The notes under the pieces are model-generated. The model was not told where the DNA came from, did not search any database, and worked only from the letters and a program-made list of their open reading frames with translations. A DNA stretch of 15,195 bases, taken from an uncultured Acidobacteriaceae bacterium. GTDB taxonomy: Bacteria; Acidobacteriota; Terriglobia; Terriglobales; Acidobacteriaceae. The stretch is from the NCBI GenBank assembly GCA_937879855.1, contig CALFMO010000003.1, positions 1 to 15,195 of the forward strand, in the 5' to 3' direction. The translations under genes and the position numbers were made by a program. Positions 7,495 to 14,663 of the stretch are shown in pieces. Positions within the stretch are counted from its first letter, which is position 1; the number at the start of each line of letters is the position of its first letter.

Positions 7495-8508
7495 ATGTCG
7501 GAGATGACTGCCCAAAAGGCCAAGACTAACCCCGCCCTCTCATCCGCGATGGATGCGGCCGATAGCCTATGTGAGGATGCATTCGCAAGCCTCGATCAGT
7601 TGAGCGGGTTGCACGCAATCTCAGCACACTCCGCATTAAAGCAAAGACATTCGCAAGAGAAGAGCGCAGCCTTTTATCGATCTTTTCTTCCGCTGCGGGC
7701 GCAAATGATTACCGTGCTAGCGAATGGCTATCGCATGTATTTCAAACTGGCTCTTGCTCATCGAAAGCAAATCGGAGGTGATCCGAGTAGCTGGTCATGG
7801 ACGGAGCTTCTGCCCTTTGTCCGTGCCGCGTTGGAATGGATGCGCGACTGGTACATTTTAGCGTGTGATGGAGAAAGTCAGAGAGTACGCACGATCGCAA
7901 CGATCGAGTTTGTTCCTGGAAAAACAGTTTCCACTCCCATTCCGACCTCTGCCATTCCGATACAACCATCGACAGATTGGCGCGCGCCTACTTGGCTGTT
8001 TGGAGTTTCACTTTCCTTCTTTGGCATCGGCGTAATGAAGAATGAACACATGCCAAATAGAGACTCCGAGGAGAGACTGGGTCCGGCTCATAGTCGCCTG
8101 CTTCTTAAAGGAGCAAAGCGTGTCTTCTTGTGGGAACTAGAAAAAGCAATCGATAAGGTACGAAATGAGGAAATCGCTGCCGCCGGTGCAATTCCAACCG
8201 AGACCTCACGGACACAGACGGATAAACGTTATAAGCAGACACAGTCGAAGCGTCACCTAAAAGGGGTTAAGGGGCTTGGCTCCAAGAAAACTGACCTTTC
8301 TCAGTACATGCACAGCTTGACAGAAAAGCAGGAGCTGGCTTTTTCGCTGAAGTTTGAATACCAACTCGGACTCGCAGAGATCGCTTCGCGAATGCAGCTT
8401 GACCGGAAGACGGCATACGAACACATCGCAGCTGCTAAAAGGAAAATTGACCAAGTCCTGGCCAACGAGAAGAGCAGATCGCGCCGAGCAAACGATAAAG
8501 ACGAGTAG
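7495..8508 (+). CDS. Protein with sigma-region-4-like HTH at the C-terminus
   Basis: 337 residues. The C-terminal 60 residues (from about 275) read 'LTEKQELAFSLKFEYQLGLA' and on through 'EIASRMQLDRKTAYEHIAAAKRKI'. This is the pattern of sigma-70 region 4 and related HTHs: a 'T..Q...F.L....L...EIA..M...R.T...H...A..KI' DNA-reading unit. The N-terminal 200 residues are mainly helical and match no family I know. No region 2 (-10 recognition and core binding) is visible, so it is unlikely to be a complete sigma factor. It may be a regulator of the element. A basic linker (about 240-265, 'TQTDKRYKQTQSKRHLKG') joins the halves. The start ATG 7495 has a poor ribosome binding site, and ATG 7504 is an alternative. 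It is divergent from cas1 and separated by 163 bases from the next plus-strand gene. Confidence 0.75.
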   Translation: MSEMTAQKAKTNPALSSAMDAADSLCEDAFASLDQLSGLHAISAHSALKQRHSQEKSAAFYRSFLPLRAQMITVLANGYRMYFKLALAHRKQIGGDPSSWSWTELLPFVRAALEWMRDWYILACDGESQRVRTIATIEFVPGKTVSTPIPTSAIPIQPSTDWRAPTWLFGVSLSFFGIGVMKNEHMPNRDSEERLGPAHSRLLLKGAKRVFLWELEKAIDKVRNEEIAAAGAIPTETSRTQTDKRYKQTQSKRHLKGVKGLGSKKTDLSQYMHSLTEKQELAFSLKFEYQLGLAEIASRMQLDRKTAYEHIAAAKRKIDQVLANEKSRSRRANDKDE

Positions 8509-8671
8509 TATCTTGATAGACCCCACAGCACCCCACACCTCTTACCCCTAGAGCACTTCCGCATTCGAAAACTTCAATCCTTATCTCCCGGCTTCCCGCG
8601 CAGTTAGCACAAAAGTCAGCTAATCACACCCCACGCGTGGGTCCTTAGGTTGAAGGCGTCGGAGAGAGAAC
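8509..8671 (+). promoter_or_regulatory. Promoter/operator region of the HTH-HNH-PolB operon
   Basis: This stretch carries an inverted repeat TTAGC-10 nt-GCTAA (8604-8623) and a perfect 12-base palindrome CCCACGCGTGGG (8630-8641), about 30 bases before the start of the HTH gene. It also has a good ribosome binding site, GGAGAGAG (8661-8668). The repeats are natural candidates for operators of the HTH protein encoded next (autoregulation, inference). I see no clear -35/-10 pair. Confidence 0.45.
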
Positions 8672-9139
8672 ATGCCCAAGGACAATAAAGTGAAGCAGAG
8701 CGCCGCCGCACGCGAACGGGCTCTGAAAGCCCTGTCTGCAATGCGACGCGGTGACACTCTTTCACGAGCGGCTCGCGACAACGGCGTCACGATTCGCACG
8801 GTCAAACGCTACGCAGGATCAGCGCTCATTCAAGATCGTCCGGGAGGACGCATTCGTGCGACGAAAAGTGACCGACTCGTTCGATACCTGCAGGTTCCCG
8901 GCGCTGACGGTCCGAGGGACATAACCGTTCGCGGATCGAAAGCAGCGAGTGAGTTCGCACACTACAAAGCGGCAATCAATCGTTTGCTTCGCGGTGATCG
9001 CAAGGCGATGGCCGATTGGCACGGGAAGAAGATCGCCGGAATTGAACTCATAACCGACGCCAAGACCTTGGTCGAACAAGCTCGCAAGGAAATCCTTCCA
9101 TATTCGCTTTACCGCTCACTTTCGGGTGGTGCCGCTTGA
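8672..9139 (+). CDS. HTH DNA-binding protein (155 aa), first gene of the PolB operon
   Basis: The N-terminal 50 residues hold a resolvase/transposase-type HTH ('GDTLSRAARDNGVTIRTVKR', about 27-46), followed by a basic linker ('GGRIRATKSDRLVRYLQ'). A second region (about 82-115, 'ITVRGSKAASEFAHYKAAIN') looks like an alpha-beta domain of unknown role. I recall proteins of this layout as hypotheticals in several bacteria but know no function. It has a good ribosome binding site (GGAGAGAG). Its stop codon overlaps the TTG start of the HNH gene (TTGA, 9136-9139), so HTH, HNH and polymerase are translationally coupled. It is probably a transcriptional regulator of the operon or an accessory DNA-binding protein of the element. 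Confidence 0.75.
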   Translation: MPKDNKVKQSAAARERALKALSAMRRGDTLSRAARDNGVTIRTVKRYAGSALIQDRPGGRIRATKSDRLVRYLQVPGADGPRDITVRGSKAASEFAHYKAAINRLLRGDRKAMADWHGKKIAGIELITDAKTLVEQARKEILPYSLYRSLSGGAA

Positions 9140-9432
9140 AATTGGGGCGATCACACGTCCGCTGCTGTGCTATATGCGGATCAACGAAGAATCTTCAAGA
9201 ACACCATCTTGGAGGGTTCCATCACGCTCCATTTTTCACCATCCCGCTCTGTGAACCACATCACCAAGCTGTCCACGTTGCAATTACCCGCGCCGGAGTA
9301 AACCTGCAATACATCAGCATTGCAGAAGAGCGCGCGCGAATGGCACGGACGGCCGCATACGTCTTTCTCTGGTTTCTCGATGAGCAGTTAGCTGTTTCCG
9401 AACGCAAAACACAAACTAGGAGGGGAAAATGA
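9136..9432 (+). CDS. HNH endonuclease (98 aa)
   Basis: A compact HNH/beta-beta-alpha-metal nuclease. It has the zinc knuckle 'CAIC' (C11, C14), the catalytic-type pair 'EHH' (H23, H24), then 'LCEPHHQAVH' with C39, H42, H43 and H47. This is the CxxC...HH...C..HH...H layout of small phage and mobile-element HNH proteins. These enzymes nick or cut DNA using one metal ion. HNH nucleases are a recurrent casposon gene, though their exact role there is not settled. The start is TTG at 9136, overlapping the upstream stop, with GGTGG just before it. The stop overlaps the ATG of the polymerase (ATGA), showing tight coupling. After the motif only a short helical tail remains (about 50-98). Confidence 0.85.
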   Translation: MKLGRSHVRCCAICGSTKNLQEHHLGGFHHAPFFTIPLCEPHHQAVHVAITRAGVNLQYISIAEERARMARTAAYVFLWFLDEQLAVSERKTQTRRGK

Positions 9433-12353
9433 CCCAGATACATGATCTATTCGTTCGTGCCTTAGCCGTTCCAGCAGAAAAAGAAAGCAAGAAGAAGCAC
9501 CAGCGCAAATCTCGGAACCGCGATTCCTCGAAATGGCCACGTTACGCTTTGATTTTTGACACAGAAACGCGGGTCACGGCGGATCAATCGTTAACATTCG
9601 GCGTCTTTCGTATTTGTGAGCTGAAGAATGAGAAATATCGGGTCATCAGAGAAGGTCTTTTTTATGCTGATGATCTCCCAGCTCTTGAACGCGAAATCTT
9701 AGAGAGATACGCGCAAACGGGGATATCGGACGTGAAGTCATTCCCACCAGAATTTCCGCTCTATTCACGTACTGATTTCATGAGAAAGGTGTTTTGGCCT
9801 GCAATCAAGCGAAATGGAGCTTTGATTTGTGGCTTGAATCTGCCGTTCGATCTCGCCCGTCTCGCACTGACTTGGAATCGAGGTGAGCATGACGAATGGT
9901 CGCTCACAATGTTTCGATTTCCAAACGGCGTCGAAAACCGTTATTACCCGCGCATCTTGATTACCCCAATTGATAGCAAGAAAGCATTCATCAGGCTGGC
10001 AAATCCATGGAAACCAGAAGAGTGGACTCAAAACGGGAAAGCACACTTCTTGGACATCAGAACGTTAGCCTGGGCCCTGTTCAATCGTTCATATTCGCTG
10101 AAGCGTCTTTGTGAGGAACTCAAAACAGAAAATAGGAAGATTGATCACGAACCGACAGGCGAAGTCACTTTCGAAGAAATCGAATATGCTCGTCAAGACG
10201 GTCGGTGCACCGTGGACGCTCTCAACGCTCTGAAAGAGGAATTCGATAAACACCCAATTCCGCTAAATCCTTGTAAAGCTTTCTCCCCGGCGAGCGTGGC
10301 AAAGAGTTATTTCGATGCAATGGGCATCCTTCCGCCAGCTCACAAGTTCACGATTACGCCGACACATCAGGGGATCGCCATGCAGACATATTACGGGGGG
10401 CGCTCGGAGACGCGCATACGTTGCACCGAGGTCCCTGTCGTTCCCGTTGATTTCACCAGCGAATATCCAACTTGCTGTGCATTGTTAGACCTTTTCGAGA
10501 TTCTTACGGCAGAGAACGTTACGTTCGAGGACGATACGAAGAGCGTTCGGAATTTAATCGAGACAATTTCTCTGGACCGCTGTTTTGATCCCGCGATATG
10601 GAGAGAATTCAGGTTCTTCACACTTGTCGAGCCGGACGACGATATTCTACCCGTGCGTACAGTTTATGACGGCTTAACGCAGAACATCGGCAACAATTAC
10701 CTAACATCCAAAATTCCGCTCTGGTTTGCAGGATGTGACGTGATCGCGTCTGCGATCCGAACAGGAAAAGTGCCGCGCATTGTTCGTGCAGTTCGTATCT
10801 TGCCGCATGGCAAACAAGCTGGCATGAAACCTGTGCGTTTGCGCGGAAGCATGGTCGAAGTCGATCCGTACAAAGACGATCTTTTCCGCAAAGTAATCGA
10901 ACAAAGAAAACTTAACAAAACGGACAAGAAGCTCTATTACTGGCTGAAGATCCTCGCTAATTCAATTTACGGATTCTTTGTGGAACTGATTCCCGAATTA
11001 CAGAACGAAAACCTTCCACTAGAAGTCTTTTCCGGAGATAAGAACTTCGCTGATTCTTCAGACGTAATCGAAAAAGCCGGGAAATGGTTCTTCCCGCCTT
11101 TGGCTGCCCTCATCACTTCTGCCGGACGGTTATTACTTGCAATGACGGAAGCTTGCGTTACGGAGAAGAAGGGAACGTATCTGTTCTGCGATACCGATTC
11201 TCTGGCAATCGTAAGCTCCCAAAATGGTGGTCCCTTGAACATTCCAGGTAGCGAAGGCCTAAGAATTCTCACATGGGAAGACGCAACGACAATTGCCGAC
11301 AGATTTTCTTCTTTGAACCCTTATGATCCTAAAGCGGTAAAAGGCTCGATTCTGAACCTCGTGGACGCAAATTTTGTCGATTCGGATTCCACAAAACTCC
11401 AACGCCAACTCTACGGGTTCAGCATTGCTGCAAAGCGTTACGCTTTGTACGAGAAAACAGGAAGATCGAATATCTCGATTGTTGATCCAAAAGCGCACGG
11501 AATTGGATTCCTGTTTCCACCTCAACACTCCCCGAAGAATTGGGATAAAGATGTCCCGCTTTGGATTTATGAGCTTTGGGATTACATCGTGCGAGGTGAA
11601 CTAGGCATTCGGAGAAGAGCGCCGTCTGGGCTCGATGTTCCGCAAATGATGCGTCTCACGATAACGACGTACAACGTATTGGAAATGCTTGGAGAATGGG
11701 AAATCGCACGTCCTTATAACTTTCTCTTGCTTCCGATGGTTGATCCTGTCTATGGAATTGCGTTTCATAGGCAAACGAACGAGAAAGTCCTTCTAGTGTG
11801 TGCATTTTCTTCGAAACAAGAAGAATGGTTCGACCTGGAATGTGTAAACGTCCACAACGGCAAGAAATACGGAATGCTCAATTGCAAGAAGACAAACGGG
11901 AATATTCCTTACAATGTCGTTTTTCCTTCCCAATTCGCACATTTGCTCATTCAGTATCAGCGACATCCCGAAGCGAAAAGCCTAGCTCCAGACGGAAATC
12001 ACTGCATGGCAGAGACCAAAGGATTGCTAAGACGTTCACGGGTAACGGCAGGAGAGATTCGTTACGTGGGGAAGGAAACAGATCGCAAATGGGAAGAAGG
12101 CGATGGAATTAGCCTTTTGGAATTTGCAGCAACCGAATATGGGCGAAAGGGAAAAGTTGTCGCCACAGAAGCAGTAAAAGCTGCCATTCAGAAAATTGGA
12201 ATCAACAAGTGTGCTAGTGAAAGTGGTTTTCACCGTGCAAATGTCGTTCGGAAGTTGGTTCGCGGAATGCCAGTGAAGCGCGTTTCGTACACTGAATTCG
12301 TTCGCTGGCTGAAGACCTACGATGCAGCATTTGCAGCTCGAAACAGTCGATGA
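9429..12353 (+). CDS. polB: Family B DNA polymerase with 3'-5' exonuclease and C-terminal HTH-like tail
   Basis: 974 residues. Exonuclease motifs: Exo I 'FDTET' (D44, E46), Exo II 'NLPFD' (N137, D141), Exo III 'YARQD' (Y253, D257). A YxGG linker motif 'YYGGR' (321-325) precedes the polymerase domain. Motif A is 'DFTSEYP' (D341, Y346), motif B 'KILANSIYG' (K507-G515), motif C 'CDTDS' (D588, D590), and the KxY motif 'KRY' (669-671). All catalytic residues are present, so proofreading synthesis is expected. The motif B-C gap of 81 residues is a little longer than in RNA-primed phage polymerases and could hold a TPR2-like insertion, so protein priming is possible but unproven. A long C-terminal extension (about 700-974) ends in an HTH-like segment (918-962, 'KCASESGFHRANVVRKLVRG'). 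The ATG overlaps the HNH stop (ATGA), with strong AGGAGGGG at 9418-9425. Family B polymerases are unusual in bacterial chromosomes outside PolII, phages and mobile elements. Role: self-replication of the element (inference). Confidence 0.92.
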   Translation: MTQIHDLFVRALAVPAEKESKKKHQRKSRNRDSSKWPRYALIFDTETRVTADQSLTFGVFRICELKNEKYRVIREGLFYADDLPALEREILERYAQTGISDVKSFPPEFPLYSRTDFMRKVFWPAIKRNGALICGLNLPFDLARLALTWNRGEHDEWSLTMFRFPNGVENRYYPRILITPIDSKKAFIRLANPWKPEEWTQNGKAHFLDIRTLAWALFNRSYSLKRLCEELKTENRKIDHEPTGEVTFEEIEYARQDGRCTVDALNALKEEFDKHPIPLNPCKAFSPASVAKSYFDAMGILPPAHKFTITPTHQGIAMQTYYGGRSETRIRCTEVPVVPVDFTSEYPTCCALLDLFEILTAENVTFEDDTKSVRNLIETISLDRCFDPAIWREFRFFTLVEPDDDILPVRTVYDGLTQNIGNNYLTSKIPLWFAGCDVIASAIRTGKVPRIVRAVRILPHGKQAGMKPVRLRGSMVEVDPYKDDLFRKVIEQRKLNKTDKKLYYWLKILANSIYGFFVELIPELQNENLPLEVFSGDKNFADSSDVIEKAGKWFFPPLAALITSAGRLLLAMTEACVTEKKGTYLFCDTDSLAIVSSQNGGPLNIPGSEGLRILTWEDATTIADRFSSLNPYDPKAVKGSILNLVDANFVDSDSTKLQRQLYGFSIAAKRYALYEKTGRSNISIVDPKAHGIGFLFPPQHSPKNWDKDVPLWIYELWDYIVRGELGIRRRAPSGLDVPQMMRLTITTYNVLEMLGEWEIARPYNFLLLPMVDPVYGIAFHRQTNEKVLLVCAFSSKQEEWFDLECVNVHNGKKYGMLNCKKTNGNIPYNVVFPSQFAHLLIQYQRHPEAKSLAPDGNHCMAETKGLLRRSRVTAGEIRYVGKETDRKWEEGDGISLLEFAATEYGRKGKVVATEAVKAAIQKIGINKCASESGFHRANVVRKLVRGMPVKRVSYTEFVRWLKTYDAAFAARNSR

Positions 12354-12373
12354 TGAGGTAATAGGGACTGGTT

Positions 12374-12658
12374 ATGCCAGAAGATCCGAAAGCGTCCCGT
12401 GCCCGACACCTCCGCTGGCGCGAAGCCAATCCTGAGAAATGGAGGCGAATGCGCGGGGCACAGAAGAAACGGTACTACGCCCGAACACGAGTGAAGAATC
12501 GACGTCGCTTCAAGAAATGGACGCCGGACGAGGATCGGCAAATCATCGCCAAGCGCAGGCCTACTGATCGCGAACTCTCAAGCACACTCGGCAGGTCGAT
12601 GCAAGCGATCTATGCGCGCCGCAATAAGCTGCTAGATTCCCGAGATCGACGCTGTTAA
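12374..12658 (+). CDS. Basic Myb/SANT-like DNA-binding protein (94 aa)
   Basis: A very basic protein. The first 45 residues form an Arg/Lys-rich helical region ('NPEKWRRMRGAQKKRYYARTR'). The second half is a Myb/SANT-like HTH (about 48-90): 'WTPDEDRQIIAKR' then 'DRELSSTLGRSMQAIYARRNKL', with the Trp-containing first helix and the 'R....AI..R...L' recognition helix. This unit is frequent in small phage and mobile-element DNA-binding proteins. The start has AGGGAC 5 bases before it, and the gene follows the polymerase after 20 bases, so it is probably the last gene of the same operon. It may bind element ends or act as an accessory regulator (inference). Confidence 0.75.
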   Translation: MPEDPKASRARHLRWREANPEKWRRMRGAQKKRYYARTRVKNRRRFKKWTPDEDRQIIAKRRPTDRELSSTLGRSMQAIYARRNKLLDSRDRRC

Positions 12659-12769
12659 TTCGAAAGAATCAGCAGTGAAGGATTCCCCGCCTGGGGGGGA
12701 AGATGAGTGTAATGGGGATGTTATGCGACAACAACGTTTTGGCCTCGCCAATTAAACACAGGCTAGTCT
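12659..12769. other. Right-hand intergenic region with hairpins; provisional element border
   Basis: This lies between the stop of the Myb/SANT-like gene and the stop of the convergent Crp-like gene. TTCCCC-7 nt-GGGGAA (12683-12701) and TTGGC-CTC-GCCAA (12739-12751) can form hairpins. Neither is followed by a proper T-run in the relevant direction, so they are weak bidirectional terminator candidates at most. The candidate right inverted repeat (12672-12686) overlaps the first hairpin. Confidence 0.35.
12672..12686 (-). repeat. Weak candidate right terminal inverted repeat
   Basis: Read on the minus strand this is GGAATCCTTCACTGC, matching 5677-5691 at 11 of 15 bases and followed by TGATTC. 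It lies 14 bases after the last plus-strand gene of the element. The similarity is short and could be chance. Confidence 0.2.
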
Positions 12770-13531
12770 TCACTTGCGCCTATATTTCAAGCCAAGCTCG
12801 CCATCGTACTGTTGGATAACCCCGTAGCATTCGCAGGCAGAGTTTTCAAGTTTCTTGCGATTCACGATCTTCACTGCGCCACGGGTGTACTGGATGAGCT
12901 TCTGCTTCTGCAAAACACCCGCTGCTTCGCTCACGCTAGGTCGATCTGTCCCTAACATCGTTGCGAGAAAATCATGAGTGATGGGCAGCGACCCTGAATC
13001 CACTCTATCCTGAGTCATTAGCAACCACCGTGCAAGACGCTGCCCAATTTCGTGCAGCCGATTACATGCTGCTGTTTGTGCAACCTGCAAACCCCGAATG
13101 GCGGCATAGCGGCTTAACATCAGTTGCAGGTGTGGAGCGGACTCTAACGTGTTCTGCAAAGCACCGACCTCGACCCGAAACCCATCCCCCGAGACTTGCA
13201 CCACCGCATGAAGGGGGCTCCTGCTCAGGCCAACCGCCGCCAGTGTTCCTGTAAAGCCCTCATTTCCAATTATGCCAGCTTCGGCCGTTCTTCCATCTTT
13301 CATTAGGACTACAAGAGAAATCAAACCTCGATTCGGGAAATACGCAAATTCTAGCTTTCCACCCGCCTCATGAAGGACAAGATGGTTTGGCAAGCTGACG
13401 TATTCGAGATGGGGACGCAGTGAGCTGTAGTCGCTATCGGAAATCGATAGGAGTATGAGGCTGCTGACTGGTTTCCCCCGGGTATTCGTCCGCTCGCCAG
13501 ACTGCATGACCTGGCTGCGTTTGCCTTCCAT
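12770..13531 (-). CDS. Crp/Fnr-family transcriptional regulator
   Basis: 253 residues. About 30-145 is a cyclic-nucleotide-binding-like beta roll ('FAYFPNRGLISLVVLMKDGR', 'GIIGNEGFTG'). A dimerisation helix follows, then a winged HTH (about 184-222, 'ITHDFLATMLGTDRPSVSEA', 'KQKLIQYTRGAVKIVNR'). The cAMP-contacting Arg-Ser pair of E. coli Crp is not evident, and there is no Fnr-type cysteine cluster. The effector is therefore unknown; many acidobacterial relatives of this type are orphan sensors. The start has AAGGA 7 bases upstream. The gene begins 28 bases after a small minus-strand gene and probably shares its transcript. It looks like host chromosome next to the element and not cargo. Confidence 0.85.
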   Translation of the reverse strand: MEGKRSQVMQSGERTNTRGKPVSSLILLSISDSDYSSLRPHLEYVSLPNHLVLHEAGGKLEFAYFPNRGLISLVVLMKDGRTAEAGIIGNEGFTGTLAAVGLSRSPLHAVVQVSGDGFRVEVGALQNTLESAPHLQLMLSRYAAIRGLQVAQTAACNRLHEIGQRLARWLLMTQDRVDSGSLPITHDFLATMLGTDRPSVSEAAGVLQKQKLIQYTRGAVKIVNRKKLENSACECYGVIQQYDGELGLKYRRK

Positions 13532-13559
13532 AAGCCGTCCTTTTGGGGAAACGTGTTGT

Positions 13560-13751
13560 TCAGCGAATTGCCGAGAAAAGACCCTGGCTCATTCCCCCTT
13601 GGTTCACTGCCATCCGAGACTTCTCTCTGCGCTCACCCACTAACGCGCAGCAAAGCTTCCCAATCAGGATCATCAGCTTCTGCGGGTCGATTTCTTTACT
13701 AGCCTGTTCTGCGATGGGTCTCCAATCTCCCTCTTCAAGGTGCGGGGCCAT
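13560..13751 (-). CDS. Small acidobacterial-type protein of unknown function (63 aa)
   Basis: The core 'WRPIAEQASKEIDPQKLMIL' followed by 'IGKLCCALVGERRE' matches a small helical protein type ('W..L...AS.E.DP.KL..L...I...L.E') that I associate with Acidobacteriota. The function is unknown. It is probably a two-helix soluble protein. The C-terminal 20 residues ('MAVNQGGMSQGLFSAIR') do not look conserved and may be read-through from an altered stop. AAGGAG lies 8 bases before the ATG. It is upstream of and co-directional with the Crp-like gene. Confidence 0.65.
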   Translation of the reverse strand: MAPHLEEGDWRPIAEQASKEIDPQKLMILIGKLCCALVGERREKSRMAVNQGGMSQGLFSAIR

Positions 13752-14030
13752 AGCGGGACTCCTTTCTCACCGCTCACGAAGTTACCTCGGATTTGAAAGT
13801 TGAGTCTGAGCAATAACGCACATTCAAGTAAGAGACACGTTGCGAAGAACGCGATCAGGGCGGTAGAGCAGGCCGTTGGAGCACACCCCAAGGGGAACTC
13901 CGGGCGTGCGCCGGAACAAAATCTGGTATGTAGGATGCCCGACAGACCCATCAATATTGGCCCGCGTAGACTGCGCGTTTATCCGTATGACAGCACGCTG
14001 GTACTCGTTGGCGCAGCGAAAGAGGCAGCC
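13752..14030. other. Intergenic region upstream of the small-gene cluster
   Basis: 279 bases between the minus-strand 63-aa gene and the frameshifted plus-strand gene. It must contain the promoters of both. No consensus promoter, RNA gene or long repeat stands out. Open frames here are shadows without ribosome binding sites. Confidence 0.3.
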
Positions 14031-14232
14031 ATGAGCAGGAAGCTGGTATGGATTGAGCTGAAGCGTTTTCGGGGGTTTTGGTTGTTCCGAATGTGGATGG
14101 CGGTTCAAACCTTCCGGTGCTCCTGAAGGCAAATCTTTCAATGAACTCATGCGCAACTTCGAGTTGCAGCGCGACAAAGAGTTTGAATCCCATGTTTGCG
14201 CGGATCACGCTGCCCACAAGAATCCACGATAG
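14031..14232 (+). pseudogene. Frameshifted small CxxC protein, paralogue of the gene at 14664
   Basis: Starting at ATG 14031 (GAAAGAGG six bases upstream), the frame reads 'MSRKLVWIELKRFRG' and then diverges to an early TGA. Removing one G from the GGGGG run at 14071-14075 restores 'GFGCSECGWRFKPSG...', a longer helical part ('NELMRNFELQRDKEFESHVC') and a TAG at 14230-14232. The restored protein has the CxxC and HVC zinc-type motif and the same start as the intact gene at 14664 ('MAKELVWLENSNFAAWGCSEC'). The +1 shift in a homopolymer could be a real mutation or a sequencing error. The family is common in Acidobacteriota in my recollection; function is unknown. Confidence 0.75.
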
Positions 14233-14300
14233 TTCACGTAAAATAGGCCATTACACGTTTTGACCGCCGGGTCGATGAGCGATATCGCGATTTTCAACCG

Positions 14301-14531
14301 TTAGCCGAGCAGCGGCCCACCTAGGAATGACCGGCGAGTTGCAACTGGACCGGCGTGGGCGGCTGACATTCCGGAGGCTGACGTCGCTGCAGTAGTTGGC
14401 CTCTTCGATAGAAGGCTCCAGACGTAGCAGTTTTCATGGACCGCCCGCCCATATTCATCCGTCTTGCTGACTGCTAAATTTACGGAATTTCTGCAGATCG
14501 CACAGCGCGGTACCCAAACAAAGTAGGACAT
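14301..14531 (-). CDS. Small zinc-motif protein (76 aa)
   Basis: The N-terminal 40 residues are well defined: 'FVWVPRCAICRNSVNLAVSK', then 'HENCY', giving C10-x2-C13 and H32-x2-C35, a probable single zinc site similar to a LIM or treble-clef fragment. The rest (about 41-76) is Ala/Ser/Thr-rich and looks disordered, perhaps a read-through extension of an originally shorter protein. The start has a strong AGGAGG 7 bases upstream on the minus strand. I recall similar short proteins across Acidobacteriota but know no function. It lies between two members of another small zinc-motif family on the opposite strand. Confidence 0.65.
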   Translation of the reverse strand: MSYFVWVPRCAICRNSVNLAVSKTDEYGRAVHENCYVWSLLSKRPTTAATSASGMSAAHAGPVATRRSFLGGPLLG

Positions 14532-14663
14532 AAATGCCTCCTGGGAGAGGAACAGTCAATACATTAGACTTCCTTAGACTTACAAACTGAGCAATTAAGC
14601 TCAACCCTCGACTAAATAGCAGGAGTGGAAATCGGTCACGGTGCCGTGGGAGAATGTTCGCCG

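Larger units (their letters stand above)
5677..12686. mobile_element. Casposon-like element (Cas1 + family B DNA polymerase + HNH)
   Basis: A block of about 7 kb holds a solo Cas1 with intact active site and fused zinc ribbon/HTH, a family B DNA polymerase with exonuclease and polymerase motifs, an HNH nuclease, and three small HTH-type proteins. There is no cas2, no effector gene and no CRISPR array. Cas1 + PolB + HNH + HTH is the defining gene set of casposons (established knowledge), where Cas1 is the transposase ('casposase'). Borders are provisional. Just outside the outermost genes, GGATTCTACCACTGC (5677-5691) matches the reverse complement of 12672-12686 (GGAATCCTTCACTGC) at 11 of 15 bases, both followed inward by GATTC at slightly different distances. 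I found no convincing target-site duplication and no tRNA target. The true ends may lie elsewhere and the element could be degraded, or could include the left-hand cluster as cargo. Confidence 0.6.

Noticed and set aside
7495..8508. Calling the 337-aa protein a full sigma-70 factor
   Set aside because: Only a region-4-like HTH is visible; no region 2 motif is seen.
9429..12353. Pipolin (primer-independent PolB element)
   Set aside because: No tyrosine recombinase or tRNA attachment site is present, and a Cas1 integrase is there instead. The polymerase type could still be tested by phylogeny.
13800..14217. Overlapping open frames on both strands around the frameshifted gene
   Set aside because: They are shadows; the single-base repair restores a known-looking protein in the plus frames, which explains the coding signal.
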